Positions 42,528-51,557 of a DNA stretch of 64,000 nt are shown piece after piece. The number at the start of each line of letters is the position of its first letter. Position 1 is the stretch's first letter. The notes below the pieces were generated by a model. It did no database searches, was not told the DNA's origin, and saw only the letters and a list, made by a program, of their open reading frames with translations. The position numbers and the translations under genes are program-made. The stretch lies in the NCBI RefSeq assembly GCF_903819435.1, contig NZ_CAIJDP010000090.1, positions 124,001 to 188,000 on the forward strand, given 5' to 3'. Origin of the DNA: Flavobacterium salmonis (GTDB taxonomy: Bacteria; Bacteroidota; Bacteroidia; Flavobacteriales; Flavobacteriaceae).

Positions 42528-42628
42528 TTTTGCTAATTTTTTTTTGATATTATCTCAAATTTAAGCAATATTAGAAATTTTTTAATTCCTGATTTTTAAT
42601 CGATTTTTACATTTTTACCATGTGAACC

Positions 42629-43303
42629 TTATTTTGAAATCTTTTTATATTCCTGATCAAAACCCAACTTTTTAATTTTTAAAATCTTTTTGAATTCGCT
42701 TCTTGTTGGTTTTATTAAGTACGATATTGAGTCTACCTTTTCAGCTTTAACGACAGTTACAGAATCAAGTTTTTTTAAGTCATCCGGCAAATAGATTTCT
42801 TTTATTTTAAGTGTTTTATTTTTCAGGCTAAAAAATTGCGTTTTCCAAAAAATAGAGTCTTTTATACTTAGCACCAATTGACCATCAATACGTTTAAGCT
42901 TTTGATAGTATGACAATCTAAAAATAGTATCTATATAAGGTTCTGTAAATTCTATTGAATCTCCCTTAGTGTGAATATACATTTTTTTGTCAGATTTTTT
43001 TTCTATCACCAAATTACCTTCGATTTTAAAGTCTTGCTTTATTGAATCGAATTCAATTTTATCCATCTTATATTTTCTAAAATATTTAGCTATAATTCTG
43101 TCTTCTTCAATTCTTAAAAAAGAAGAATCCTTATCAATATACAATCCTCTAAATTTATATGGAAAATGATCAAGTTCAGTATCATTAAAAGGTTGTGGAT
43201 TCTCAAAATAAAAGAAAAAACAATCAGGACATGGTCGCATCCTAAATTTTTTACAAGCACCAAAAGAAATTACTAAAATCAGCATTAAAATTGACTTTTT
43301 CAT
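42629..43303 (-). CDS. Hypothetical lipoprotein
   Basis: 224 aa; MKKSILMLILVISFGAC gives a lipobox with Cys 17 followed by KKFRMRPCPDCFFF (Cys pair at about 25 and 28). The rest is rich in Lys, Asp and aromatic residues in alternating strands. No family recognised. It begins 8 bp after the DUF2459 gene and is probably translated from the same message. The KK after Cys is unlike the acidic surface-export signal, so periplasmic-facing anchoring is more likely. Confidence 0.7.
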   Translation of the reverse strand: MKKSILMLILVISFGACKKFRMRPCPDCFFFYFENPQPFNDTELDHFPYKFRGLYIDKDSSFLRIEEDRIIAKYFRKYKMDKIEFDSIKQDFKIEGNLVIEKKSDKKMYIHTKGDSIEFTEPYIDTIFRLSYYQKLKRIDGQLVLSIKDSIFWKTQFFSLKNKTLKIKEIYLPDDLKKLDSVTVVKAEKVDSISYLIKPTRSEFKKILKIKKLGFDQEYKKISK

Positions 43304-43311
43304 AACTGCTT

Positions 43312-43989
43312 TTATTTATAATGGCAAAAAATCCCTTTATCATAAACTGTCCACAGACTTGCTTTTTGATTTGCGGATTTTAATGCGTTATTTGCCCAGG
43401 TATTGCAGGTATAAAAAAGGCTATAGCTTCCTTTTGCTTCGTAAAAAGCATCTTTCTTTCCGTAGCTGTGACCTTGAATCCATTGAGGATGAAGAGAATC
43501 ACTGAAGCTATCTGAAATATAAGTTACCAGATTTTGATAATTTTCTTTTGAAATCAGGATTCGTTTGCAGTCATCGCCTTCTTTTAATTGTTTAAAAAAT
43601 GTGGTATGCATTGCAGACGAACTTACACCAAATGCGGCTTTTAATGCTGTACTTGCTTTTAAATCTGACCATTCGGGCGTATCAAGATAAAAACCTTTGT
43701 CACCCCAGCCGAAAGCGATATAATTCATCAAAGAATCCTTTGATTTCGTCTGACCGAACTGGATTTCGTTTCGCCAGTCTTTAATTTCGTTTTTAACGGG
43801 AACCACAATATCTGTGTGAACACCGTTGGAAAGAATATAAATCGGAACAGCATTTTGTTCTTCTGCCTGAGCGATATCAGAATTCACAGTGATTTTTGAA
43901 ATTAGAAGAACTGATGAAATGTACAACGCAAGGAAAGCGAAAATTCCGAAAAGTGTCCAGCCGAGAAATTTGAAAGTTTTTTTTAGCAT
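43312..43989 (-). CDS. DUF2459 / TIGR02117-family protein
   Basis: 225 aa. One N-terminal membrane anchor (about 8-30) and a periplasmic domain with LSNGVHTDIVVPV (about 52-64), FGWGDKGFYLDTPEW (about 92-106) and FYTCNTWANNALK (about 197-209). The conserved His, Asp and Cys suggest a papain-like or NlpC-like hydrolase fold, but activity is unknown; the family was noted near urease genes in some bacteria. Co-directional with the lipoprotein 8 bp downstream. Confidence 0.82.
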   Translation of the reverse strand: MLKKTFKFLGWTLFGIFAFLALYISSVLLISKITVNSDIAQAEEQNAVPIYILSNGVHTDIVVPVKNEIKDWRNEIQFGQTKSKDSLMNYIAFGWGDKGFYLDTPEWSDLKASTALKAAFGVSSSAMHTTFFKQLKEGDDCKRILISKENYQNLVTYISDSFSDSLHPQWIQGHSYGKKDAFYEAKGSYSLFYTCNTWANNALKSANQKASLWTVYDKGIFCHYK

Positions 43990-44115
43990 TTTTGATTGGT
44001 TTTAGATTTAGTTATTGGTTGATTTTTCTGTAACCAATTTTTGAGCCAAAATTTTTTTAGTTTTCAAATTTTGTTTTCATTTCTTTCTTTTAAAATAAAA
44101 AGCCCTCTATTTGCT

Positions 44116-44263
44116 GACTACCCCAGATTGCAATGGAAAGCATTTTTTTTGAATTTATATTTTTTGCGGTGATAAAAAAGCGACTGGAAGAAGCTCTTTT
44201 TATTGCCTGGCAAAAAAATAAATTTGGAAAAAATCTTGAAATGGAAAGCTGGAAATAGGTGCT
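44116..44263 (+). ncRNA. Structured repeat element, copy C with enlarged loop
   Basis: Starts GACTACCCCAGATTGCAATGG and ends GGAAAGCTGGAAATAGGTGCT, matching the outer boxes of copies A, B and D. The centre is about 60 nt longer and holds its own hairpin (GATAAAAAAGC near 44171 with GCTCTTTTTATTGCC near 44193). Fills most of the 403-bp gap between the DUF2459 and ychF genes (both minus). Remainder of the gap shows only the ychF terminator. Confidence 0.45.
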
Positions 44264-44334
44264 TATTATTTATTTCCTCGCAGATTTTGCAGATTAAAAC
44301 TGATTTCTCTTTTCACGAATTAAAACATAAAAAA

Positions 44335-44356
44335 ACCGCTGAATTTCTCCAGCAGT
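44335..44356 (-). terminator. Terminator of ychF
   Basis: On the minus strand ACTGCTG/CAGCGGT forms a 7-bp stem with one mismatch and 8-nt loop, then TTTTTTTA. Confidence 0.6.
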
Positions 44357-44392
44357 CAAATCTTCTTCTTCTTGATTCTTTTATCTAAAAGA

Positions 44393-45487
44393 TTAAACGT
44401 TAAAACGGAAATGCATTACATCTCCATCTTTTACTACATATTCTTTTCCTTCTACTTTGAACTTTCCTGCTTCTTTAGCTTTTGCCTCAGAACCGTACTG
44501 AACGTAATCGTCATAAGAAATAACTTCCGCACGAATAAAACCTTTTTCAAAATCAGTGTGGATAACTCCTGCTGCCTGTGGTGCTGTTGCTCCAATATTG
44601 ATGGTCCAGGCACGAACTTCTTTTACACCTGCTGTAAAGTAAGTTTGTTGTTTTAATAACTTGTAAGCAGCACGAATTAAAACGGATGCTCCCGGTTCTG
44701 TTAATCCCATATCTTCAAGGAAAACCTGACGCTCTTCATAGCTTTCTAATTCAGTAATATCAGCCTCAGCTCCAACAGAAAGAATGATAACTTCTGCATC
44801 CTCATCTTTTACTAATTCACGTACCTGATCTACATATTTGTTACCGTTTACAGCAGAACTTTCGTCAACGTTACAAACATATAAAACTGGTTTTGCTGTA
44901 ATTAACTGAAAACCTTCCATTAGAACTTCTTCATCATTTGACTGAGGAATAATTGTTCTCGCCGATTTTGCCTGTAATAAAGCTTCTCTAATTCTGTTCA
45001 ATAAGGCTTCTTCAGTCTGCGCTTCTTTGTTTCCGGTTTTTGCAGCACGTTTTACTTTTTCTAAACGTTTTTCTATTGTTTCTAAATCTTTTAACTGCAA
45101 CTCGATATCGATTGTTTCTTTGTCACGAATTGGGTTTACGTTTCCGTCAACGTGTACAATATTATCATTGTCAAAACAACGTAAAACGTGAATAATAGCA
45201 TTACACTCTCTGATGTTTCCTAAAAACTGGTTTCCAAGACCTTCCCCTTTACTTGCCCCTTTTACCAAACCTGCAATATCAACGATATCAACTGTTGCCA
45301 TTTGTACACGTTCTGGTTTTACCAATTCTTCTAATTTGTTGATTCTTGGATCCGGAACATTTACAACACCAATATTAGGTTCAATTGTACAAAACGGAAA
45401 GTTGGCACTCTGCGCTTTTGCATTAGATAAACAATTAAATAATGTTGATTTTCCAACATTTGGTAATCCTACAATTCCTGCTTTCAT
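44393..45487 (-). CDS. ychF: Redox-regulated ATPase YchF (Obg family)
   Basis: 364 aa, the usual length. GLPNVGKST (7-15, P-loop), NFPFCTIEPN (switch), DIAGLVKGASKGEGLGNQFL (G3), a coiled-coil insert (130-165), and the C-terminal TGS domain ending DGDVMHFRFNV. YchF binds ATP rather than GTP (NVDE in place of NKxD, seen here as VCNVDES) and associates with the ribosome in stress. A -7 box TATATTTG lies at 45628-45621 on the minus strand. Confidence 0.95.
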   Translation of the reverse strand: MKAGIVGLPNVGKSTLFNCLSNAKAQSANFPFCTIEPNIGVVNVPDPRINKLEELVKPERVQMATVDIVDIAGLVKGASKGEGLGNQFLGNIRECNAIIHVLRCFDNDNIVHVDGNVNPIRDKETIDIELQLKDLETIEKRLEKVKRAAKTGNKEAQTEEALLNRIREALLQAKSARTIIPQSNDEEVLMEGFQLITAKPVLYVCNVDESSAVNGNKYVDQVRELVKDEDAEVIILSVGAEADITELESYEERQVFLEDMGLTEPGASVLIRAAYKLLKQQTYFTAGVKEVRAWTINIGATAPQAAGVIHTDFEKGFIRAEVISYDDYVQYGSEAKAKEAGKFKVEGKEYVVKDGDVMHFRFNV

Positions 45488-45782
45488 CTGTTTGTTTCTA
45501 TTTATTTATTCGGCCTTTTAATGTTTATGTTCAACATTAATCCTTGTAATTTAATATTTTATGAACTACTTGATTCTTTTGGTTTCTGCCAAAATGATAT
45601 TTTTTGGCTTTAAAATTTTGCAAATATAAGATTTAATACCTCGGGAGTGAAGTAAAAATGTGCTTTAATACAATTTTAAAGTGGTGTCAGAAAATTTTTA
45701 AACTTTTTATTAATGTTTTGTTAAATAATTGTATTTTTATAAAAACAAACAATGAAAAACAAACCAAAAAAAACCATCAACC

Positions 45783-48518
45783 ATGAAAAAGATTGCATTA
45801 TTTTTATTATTTCTGAATACAGCTTTTCTCTTTGCCCAAAAAGAAGTCACGGGTATTGTAAAAGACAAAACAGGCAATCCTTTGCCGGGAGTGAATATTA
45901 TTGAAAAAGGAACTTCCAACGGCGTTTCTTCTGATTTCGAAGGAAAATATAGTATTAAAGTAAAAGAAGACGCAACTTTAATTTTTAGTTACGTCGGTTT
46001 CTTGACAGTAGAAAAAGCAGTTTCGGGTGATAATCTCAATATTGTTCTGGATGAAAACGGTGGACAGATTTTAAATGATGTTGTAGTTGTAGGCTCCAGA
46101 AATACTAAAAGAACTGTTGTGAATTCAGCTGTTCCTATTGATGTTATTAATGTAAAAGATGTTACAACACAGAGCGGAAAACTTGAAATCAATGAATTAT
46201 TACAATATGTAGCTCCTTCATTTAATGCCAATAAACAATCAGGATCAGATGGAGCTGACCATGTTGATCCGGCTTCTTTAAGAGGTCTGGGACCAGACCA
46301 GACTTTGGTTTTGATTAACGGAAAAAGAAGACATCAGTCGTCTCTTATAAATTTATTCGGAACAAGAGGACGTGGGAATACAGGAACCGATTTAAATGCA
46401 ATTCCGGCTTCTTCAATTAAAAGAATTGAAATTTTAAGAGATGGTGCTGCCGCACAATATGGCTCTGATGCGATTGCAGGAGTTATTAATATTGTATTGA
46501 ATGATACTGTTGATGAATTTACAGGATCTGTAACTTATGGCGTTTACAATACTAATGCAAAAGGAGATTTTCCTGAAGGTACTGCAAATACTGATGGTTA
46601 CCGATTAGATCAAAACGGCAATGGAAATACTTTCGGAAAAGATCAGGCATTTGATGGAGGATCGGTAAAAGTAACTGCTAATTATGGTGTTTCTATAGGA
46701 GATAAAGGCGGTTATGCAAATTTTTCTACTGAGTATTTGAATAAGAATAAAACTTTGCGTCCGGGCTTTGATTTTAGAAAAGGTTTTGGAGAAGCTGCAA
46801 TTCAGAGTTTTAACTTATTTGGAAATTTAGCTTTCCCAATCTCCGATAAAACTGAATTTTATGCCTTTGGCGGAAAAAATCACAGAGATACAGATGCTTA
46901 TGCCTTTACCCGAAATGATGGAGAACGAGTTGTAGAAGAAGTATATCCTGGTGGCTACACACCAAGAATCACCTCTAATATAATAGATAATTCATTTGCA
47001 GCAGGAATCAGGACGCAAACTGCCAGCGGATGGAAAATTGACTTTAGCAATACATTTGGAAAAAATTTATTTCATTACTACGTTAAAGGAACTATCAATG
47101 CTTCTTTACTTGAAGCTTCTCCAACTGAGTTTGATGCCGGTGGGCACAGCTTAACACAAAACACCACCAATTTTGACATTTCAAAGAATTATGAAAGTGT
47201 TCTTGATGGATTAAATCTTGCTTTTGGAGCAGAATTCAGAACAGAAAAATTCAATATTTTTGCTGGAGAGGAAGGTTCTTATGCAACTTATGATACTGAC
47301 GGAAGTCCTATTACAGACCCTGCGAATCAAAGTGCTCCTACTATTCCAAATCCAGAATATGACCCAACTGATCCAGATTCTTCACCAACAATTTCAAGAC
47401 CCGGGGGTTCGCAAGGTTTTCCTGGCTATAGTCCAAATAACGTTGTTGACAAAAGCCGGACTAATCTTTCATTGTATACAGACGCAGAATTAGATTTTAC
47501 TAAATCTTTTATGGTAAGCGGTGCTGTCCGTTTTGAAAATTACAGTGATTTCGGCAGTACCATAAACGGAAAATTAGCCTCAAGGCTCATGCTTACTAAT
47601 CATATTAATTTAAGAGGTTCTGTTAGTACAGGATTCCGTGCACCATCATTAGCCCAAATTTATTATAACTTACGTTTTACAAATTTCAGCTCCGGAGGTG
47701 CTACAGAAGTATTGCTTTCTCCCAACAACAGCCCTGTAACGAAAGCTTTTGGTATTGATAATCTAAACGAAGAAAAAGCTATAAACGCATCTTTAGGTTT
47801 AACGGCCAATTTTGGAGATTTTACCGCAACTGTAGATGGCTATTTAATTAATGTAAAAGACAGAATTGTATTGACGGGGTATTTTGATGCTTCAGGTTTA
47901 GGACTTAATGTAGATAAAGCACAATTTTTTGTAAATGGAGTAGATACAAAAACAACCGGACTTGATGTAGTTTTAGCATGGAAAAAAACAATTAACGAAA
48001 ATCGATTTGGAGCAACTTTGGTTGGGAACATCAATGATATGAAAATTGATAAGGTGAAAAATGGTGATTTAGACGAAAAAACATTCTTTGGAGAACGTGA
48101 CAAAGCCTTTTTACTTGCCTCTGCTCCGCCAAATAAATTTGGTCTGAACCTAAACTATGGAAGAAAATGGTTCGATGCAGGACTGGCATTTACCAGGTTC
48201 AGCGAAGTAAAACTACTAGATTATCAAATGGATGAAGATCCGGAAGATTATAGAACTAGCCCTTCTGAAACCGATGAACAGGTATTTTCAAACCAAAAAA
48301 GAGCTGCTACAGATACTTACGGAGCAAAAATTGTGACGGATTTGACTTTAGGATTTAAACTGTGTAAATCTACTAAGTTAAGCATTGGAGCTAATAACTT
48401 ATTAAATGTTTACCCTGACCAGCAAGATGACTGGGTTGAAGCCGGTGGTTATTGGGATGCGGTGCAAATGGGGTTCAATGGTGCTTACTACTATGCAAGA
48501 CTTGGTTTTAATTTTTAA
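45783..48518 (+). CDS. TonB-dependent receptor
   Basis: 911 aa. Signal KKIALFLLFLNTAFLFAQ; carboxypeptidase-regulatory-like domain (20-100: VTGIVKDKTGNPLPGVNII, SDFEGKYSIKV); TonB-box-like DVVVVGS; plug with LRGLGPDQTLVLINGKRRH and IPASSIKRIEILRDGAAAQYGSDAIAGVINI; barrel ending YYARLGFNF with terminal Phe. The plug pattern and the final region (NNLLNVYPDQQDDW) resemble siderophore/vitamin-type receptors with Bacteroidota extensions. Ligand unknown; no SusD homologue or ferric-uptake site nearby. 295 bp of AT-rich leader DNA upstream. Confidence 0.9.
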   Translation: MKKIALFLLFLNTAFLFAQKEVTGIVKDKTGNPLPGVNIIEKGTSNGVSSDFEGKYSIKVKEDATLIFSYVGFLTVEKAVSGDNLNIVLDENGGQILNDVVVVGSRNTKRTVVNSAVPIDVINVKDVTTQSGKLEINELLQYVAPSFNANKQSGSDGADHVDPASLRGLGPDQTLVLINGKRRHQSSLINLFGTRGRGNTGTDLNAIPASSIKRIEILRDGAAAQYGSDAIAGVINIVLNDTVDEFTGSVTYGVYNTNAKGDFPEGTANTDGYRLDQNGNGNTFGKDQAFDGGSVKVTANYGVSIGDKGGYANFSTEYLNKNKTLRPGFDFRKGFGEAAIQSFNLFGNLAFPISDKTEFYAFGGKNHRDTDAYAFTRNDGERVVEEVYPGGYTPRITSNIIDNSFAAGIRTQTASGWKIDFSNTFGKNLFHYYVKGTINASLLEASPTEFDAGGHSLTQNTTNFDISKNYESVLDGLNLAFGAEFRTEKFNIFAGEEGSYATYDTDGSPITDPANQSAPTIPNPEYDPTDPDSSPTISRPGGSQGFPGYSPNNVVDKSRTNLSLYTDAELDFTKSFMVSGAVRFENYSDFGSTINGKLASRLMLTNHINLRGSVSTGFRAPSLAQIYYNLRFTNFSSGGATEVLLSPNNSPVTKAFGIDNLNEEKAINASLGLTANFGDFTATVDGYLINVKDRIVLTGYFDASGLGLNVDKAQFFVNGVDTKTTGLDVVLAWKKTINENRFGATLVGNINDMKIDKVKNGDLDEKTFFGERDKAFLLASAPPNKFGLNLNYGRKWFDAGLAFTRFSEVKLLDYQMDEDPEDYRTSPSETDEQVFSNQKRAATDTYGAKIVTDLTLGFKLCKSTKLSIGANNLLNVYPDQQDDWVEAGGYWDAVQMGFNGAYYYARLGFNF

Positions 48519-48536
48519 CCAAATTACAAACAAAAA

Positions 48537-48569
48537 CAAAAAATCCTGAGTAAAACTCAGGATTTTTTG
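48537..48569. terminator. Bidirectional terminator
   Basis: 14-bp stem CAAAAAATCCTGAG/CTCAGGATTTTTTG with 5-nt loop between the convergent receptor and CarboxypepD-type genes. Confidence 0.9.
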
Positions 48570-48570
48570 T

Positions 48571-49734
48571 TTATAATTTAAATTCTAATGAATCAATAAT
48601 TCCTTTTTCTTCATCAGTAGCAGTGAATCCGGATATATCCCAATACTTAGTCAGGACTTTATTTTTTTTATTAAAAAGTGATTTTTCTTTAAAAACATCA
48701 CTTTCTTTATACGTAAAATTTTGTCTGTTGAAATTGGTTGTTATAAAACTATTCCTAACCTGAATATTTTTTATCTCCTCTTTTAAAACCAAATCATACC
48801 CTATTTCTTCATTTGCAGTCAATAGATAATAGTCTAAACCATCTATCCTGTAATTAACCCTTACAGACGATTTTGTGATGTTTTGAGAACCAATTTGTTC
48901 ATTCTCCTGAATTTCAGCAAGATTAGCAGGTACTATAATAACACTAAATTCTACAATCAGTTTTTTTTCAGGATCGTAAATAATTTCGTAGGTATCCAAG
49001 GCAGTTTTTGAATTATCCAACGGAGTTACTGACATTATATAATAGTTCTTATTATTGGGATGTCCTTTGGTTGTAAAACTATACTCCTTTTTTGTTTTCG
49101 AATCCAAAAGCGGATCGAAATACTTTAAATTGGAATAATTTTCCATAATATTATTCAAATTATAGCCCATTAAATCGGCGCTGATATCTTTTTCCAACAA
49201 CCCGTAAGACCTGTTTTGCTCTACCAGTAACGTAGTAGTTGCTTTTTTCTGGCTAACAGAAAATTGAAAATTTACCAGTCCGTCATTATAATAAGAGTAT
49301 TTATTATTTAACATAAAAAACTCTCTTACGTATACTTTTAACCGATAAGAAGAGGCTAATTTTTGCCTTGAATTAGAAACAATTTTTTGAAGTGTTTTTT
49401 GAGGGTTTTCATTTGAAACTACGATTTCATCCAGTTTATTATGGCTGCTTTTTAAATAAACTACAAATTGGTCTTCTTTTAAAGAAGCCCATCGAAGTGT
49501 CAGTTTTTCATAATCCGTATCAGAAACCTGAACATTAGAAGCTCCATTTAACAGAAAAGTTACTTTTCCGTCCTTATTAGTAATCAAAGTCTGCTTCGTT
49601 TTCATAATAAGTACCGTTGCGTTTTCTATAGGCATTAACGTTTCTATATCTTTTACAATTATAGAATACTCTTGTTCCTGTGCAAAGGCATTTAAATTTA
49701 AAAAAAGAACTAATAATAGTACTAATCTGCTCAT
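48571..49734 (-). CDS. Secreted protein with a carboxypeptidase-regulatory-like domain
   Basis: 387 aa; signal SRLVLLLVLFLNLNAFAQ. Residues 20-95 are an Ig-like CarboxypepD_reg-like domain (YSIIVKDIETLMPIENATVLI, TNKDGKVTFLL), then LDEIVVS, a TonB-box/linker-like string. But no plug or barrel follows; instead there is a 280-aa beta-rich domain (LKVYVREFFML, YEIIYDPEKKLIVEF, YRIDGLDYYLL). This orphan use of the domain is common in Bacteroidota envelope proteins of unknown role. Probably outer-membrane associated, perhaps a receptor partner of the neighbour (inference). Confidence 0.75.
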   Translation of the reverse strand: MSRLVLLLVLFLNLNAFAQEQEYSIIVKDIETLMPIENATVLIMKTKQTLITNKDGKVTFLLNGASNVQVSDTDYEKLTLRWASLKEDQFVVYLKSSHNKLDEIVVSNENPQKTLQKIVSNSRQKLASSYRLKVYVREFFMLNNKYSYYNDGLVNFQFSVSQKKATTTLLVEQNRSYGLLEKDISADLMGYNLNNIMENYSNLKYFDPLLDSKTKKEYSFTTKGHPNNKNYYIMSVTPLDNSKTALDTYEIIYDPEKKLIVEFSVIIVPANLAEIQENEQIGSQNITKSSVRVNYRIDGLDYYLLTANEEIGYDLVLKEEIKNIQVRNSFITTNFNRQNFTYKESDVFKEKSLFNKKNKVLTKYWDISGFTATDEEKGIIDSLEFKL

Positions 49735-49854
49735 GAGTTTATTAAATTTTCAACGAAAGTATTAATTTTTGATTAATAAATTAACATTTTAAAAATAAAA
49801 CATTAAAAATCAAAGGAGTAATGTTTTTCAAAATAAGAAAATTTGGAATAAAAA

Positions 49855-49885
49855 AAAATCCTGAGTTTTTAAAAATCAGGATTTT
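49855..49885 (-). terminator. Terminator of the ferredoxin gene
   Basis: 10-bp stem AAAATCCTGA/TCAGGATTTT with 11-nt loop; on the minus strand the T-run continues for 8 nt. Confidence 0.8.
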
Positions 49886-49904
49886 ACATTCTTAATGCTA
49901 AATA

Positions 49905-50255
49905 TTATTCTCCGTGTAAAAACGCCTGTCTGTTCAACAAGGTTTCTTCATCTTCTACGTGATTATCGTCTGGCACACAACAATCAACCGGACATACTGC
50001 AGCACATTGTGGTTCATCATGAAAACCTTTACATTCTGTACATTTTCCAGGAACGATATAGTATACTTCATCAGAAATTGGAGTTTGCGCATCATCTGCA
50101 TCAACTTCAGTTCCGTCTGGTAAAATTACTTTTCCTGAAAGACTTGTTCCGTCTTTATATCTCCAATCATCAGCTCCTTCATAAATTGCTGTATTTGGGC
50201 ACTCTGGTTCACAAGCCCCACAATTGATGCATTCATCGGTTATAATTATTGCCAT
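49905..50255 (-). CDS. 4Fe-4S dicluster ferredoxin
   Basis: 116 aa. Two cluster motifs: CINCGACEPECP (about 9-20) and CTECKGFHDEPQCAAVCPVDC (about 73-93, with the longer spacing seen in YfhL/Alvin-type ferredoxins). An acidic insert of about 35 aa lies between them. Soluble low-potential electron carrier; partner not known. Divergent from the acyl-CoA-reductase-like gene with a compact shared promoter region. The same four-gene order (fdx, LuxC-like, serC, serA) is one I recall from other Bacteroidota. Confidence 0.9.
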   Translation of the reverse strand: MAIIITDECINCGACEPECPNTAIYEGADDWRYKDGTSLSGKVILPDGTEVDADDAQTPISDEVYYIVPGKCTECKGFHDEPQCAAVCPVDCCVPDDNHVEDEETLLNRQAFLHGE

Positions 50256-50275
50256 TTTATTCTTGGTTACGGGTT

Positions 50276-50307
50276 AAAAATTATAAGATTTTACAAAAAA
50301 TGCCAAA
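50276..50307 (-). promoter_or_regulatory. Candidate ferredoxin promoter
   Basis: Minus strand: TTTG (50307-50304), 20 bp, TAATTTTT (50283-50276; last base off consensus). Start would fall near 50270, leader about 15 nt. Confidence 0.4.
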
Positions 50308-50320
50308 CATTTTATTCTGC

Positions 50321-50352
50321 TTTGCCTTATAACTTAATATAGCTTATTTTTG
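50321..50352 (+). promoter_or_regulatory. Promoter of the acyl-CoA-reductase-like gene
   Basis: TTTG (50321-50324), exactly 20 bp, TATTTTTG (50345-50352), the best promoter match in the window. The ATG is at 50393, giving a leader of about 34 nt. Confidence 0.6.
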
Positions 50353-50392
50353 TGCAAAATTACAATCAAAACCTTTCATAAACAAATTACTT

Positions 50393-51463
50393 ATGTTACA
50401 AAACGAAAAAAAACAATCTTTTATAGCACTGGGCCGGTTTTTGAGTCAGTTTTCAGAAGAAGGAAATACCCGTAATGAATCGGTTTTAGGTAATGATTTG
50501 TTTTTTGAAGATTTTATAAAACTTATTCAGCTTTCGCAGTCACATAACGGATGGTACACTCCTGAACAAGTATCTTTTGCAATAAAATCGTGGTCTGATG
50601 CCCTTACAGAAGAAAACCTTGATAAATGGCTTTCTAACTACGAATCTGAGTTTTCTCAAAACAACAGAAAAGAAAAAACTGTTGCCTTAATTTTAGCAGG
50701 AAATATTCCATTAGTTGGCTTTCACGATTTTTTATCGGTTTTGATTACAGGAAATAAAGCTTTGATTAAAACTTCTTCAAATGATCAGCATTTACTGCCG
50801 TTTTTAGCCAAATACTTAATTTTTACTGATGAAAGTTTAAAAGATAAGATCACTTTCGTGGAAGGAAAATTAGAAAATTTTGACACCGTAATCGCGACCG
50901 GAAGCAATAATACAGCACGTTATTTTGAATATTATTTTAAAGACAAACCATCCATTATTCGTAAAAACAGAAATTCTGTTGCTGTTTTAAACGGTCGGGA
51001 AACAAAAGAAGATTTAGAAGCTTTAGGTGAAGATATTTTTCGCTATTTTGGTTTGGGATGCCGCAATGTATCTAAACTTTTTGTTCCGAAAGATTACAAA
51101 TTTGATACTTTTTTTGAAGCTATTTTTAAATATCAGGATGTTATTCATTACGAAAAATATGCTAATAATTATGACTACAATAAAGCTGTTTTTTTGATGA
51201 GTAATTTCAAATTACTGGACAATGGATTTTTGACCATAAAAGAAGATTCCAGTTATGCTTCTCCTATTTCCAGCGTTTTTTATGAATTTTATGAAACCAT
51301 AGAAGATTTACAAAACCGTCTCGAAGCTGATGCTGAGCAAATTCAATGCATTGTAAGCAATAATCTGATTAAAAACAGTATTTCTTTTGGCAAAACCCAG
51401 ACTCCGGAATTATGGGATTACGCAGACAATATTGATACTATATCGTTTTTGTTAATAACATAG
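50393..51463 (+). CDS. Acyl-CoA reductase-like protein (LuxC family)
   Basis: 356 aa, aldehyde-dehydrogenase-superfamily fold. KTVALILAGNIPLVGFHDFLSVL (about 98-120) is the LuxC-type N-terminal cofactor region, SSNDQHLLPFL follows, and GLGCRNVSKLFVP (about 222) contains the candidate nucleophile Cys. LuxC reduces acyl-CoA or acyl esters to aldehyde with NADPH. There are no other lux genes; in Bacteroidota this protein sits beside serC, so the substrate may be unrelated to luminescence. Its role there is not known to me. Confidence 0.8.
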   Translation: MLQNEKKQSFIALGRFLSQFSEEGNTRNESVLGNDLFFEDFIKLIQLSQSHNGWYTPEQVSFAIKSWSDALTEENLDKWLSNYESEFSQNNRKEKTVALILAGNIPLVGFHDFLSVLITGNKALIKTSSNDQHLLPFLAKYLIFTDESLKDKITFVEGKLENFDTVIATGSNNTARYFEYYFKDKPSIIRKNRNSVAVLNGRETKEDLEALGEDIFRYFGLGCRNVSKLFVPKDYKFDTFFEAIFKYQDVIHYEKYANNYDYNKAVFLMSNFKLLDNGFLTIKEDSSYASPISSVFYEFYETIEDLQNRLEADAEQIQCIVSNNLIKNSISFGKTQTPELWDYADNIDTISFLLIT

Positions 51464-51557
51464 GTTAAAAATTTATAATTATTGCGAATAATTTAACGGT
51501 TTTTCGGCTCGTATTCCCGAAATTTGCGTTTTTAAAATTTGGACTTTTAACTATACC

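Noticed and set aside
45488..45782. Iron-uptake (Fur-like) operator before the TonB receptor
   Set aside because: No convincing 19-bp inverted Fur box; the DNA is simply AT-rich.
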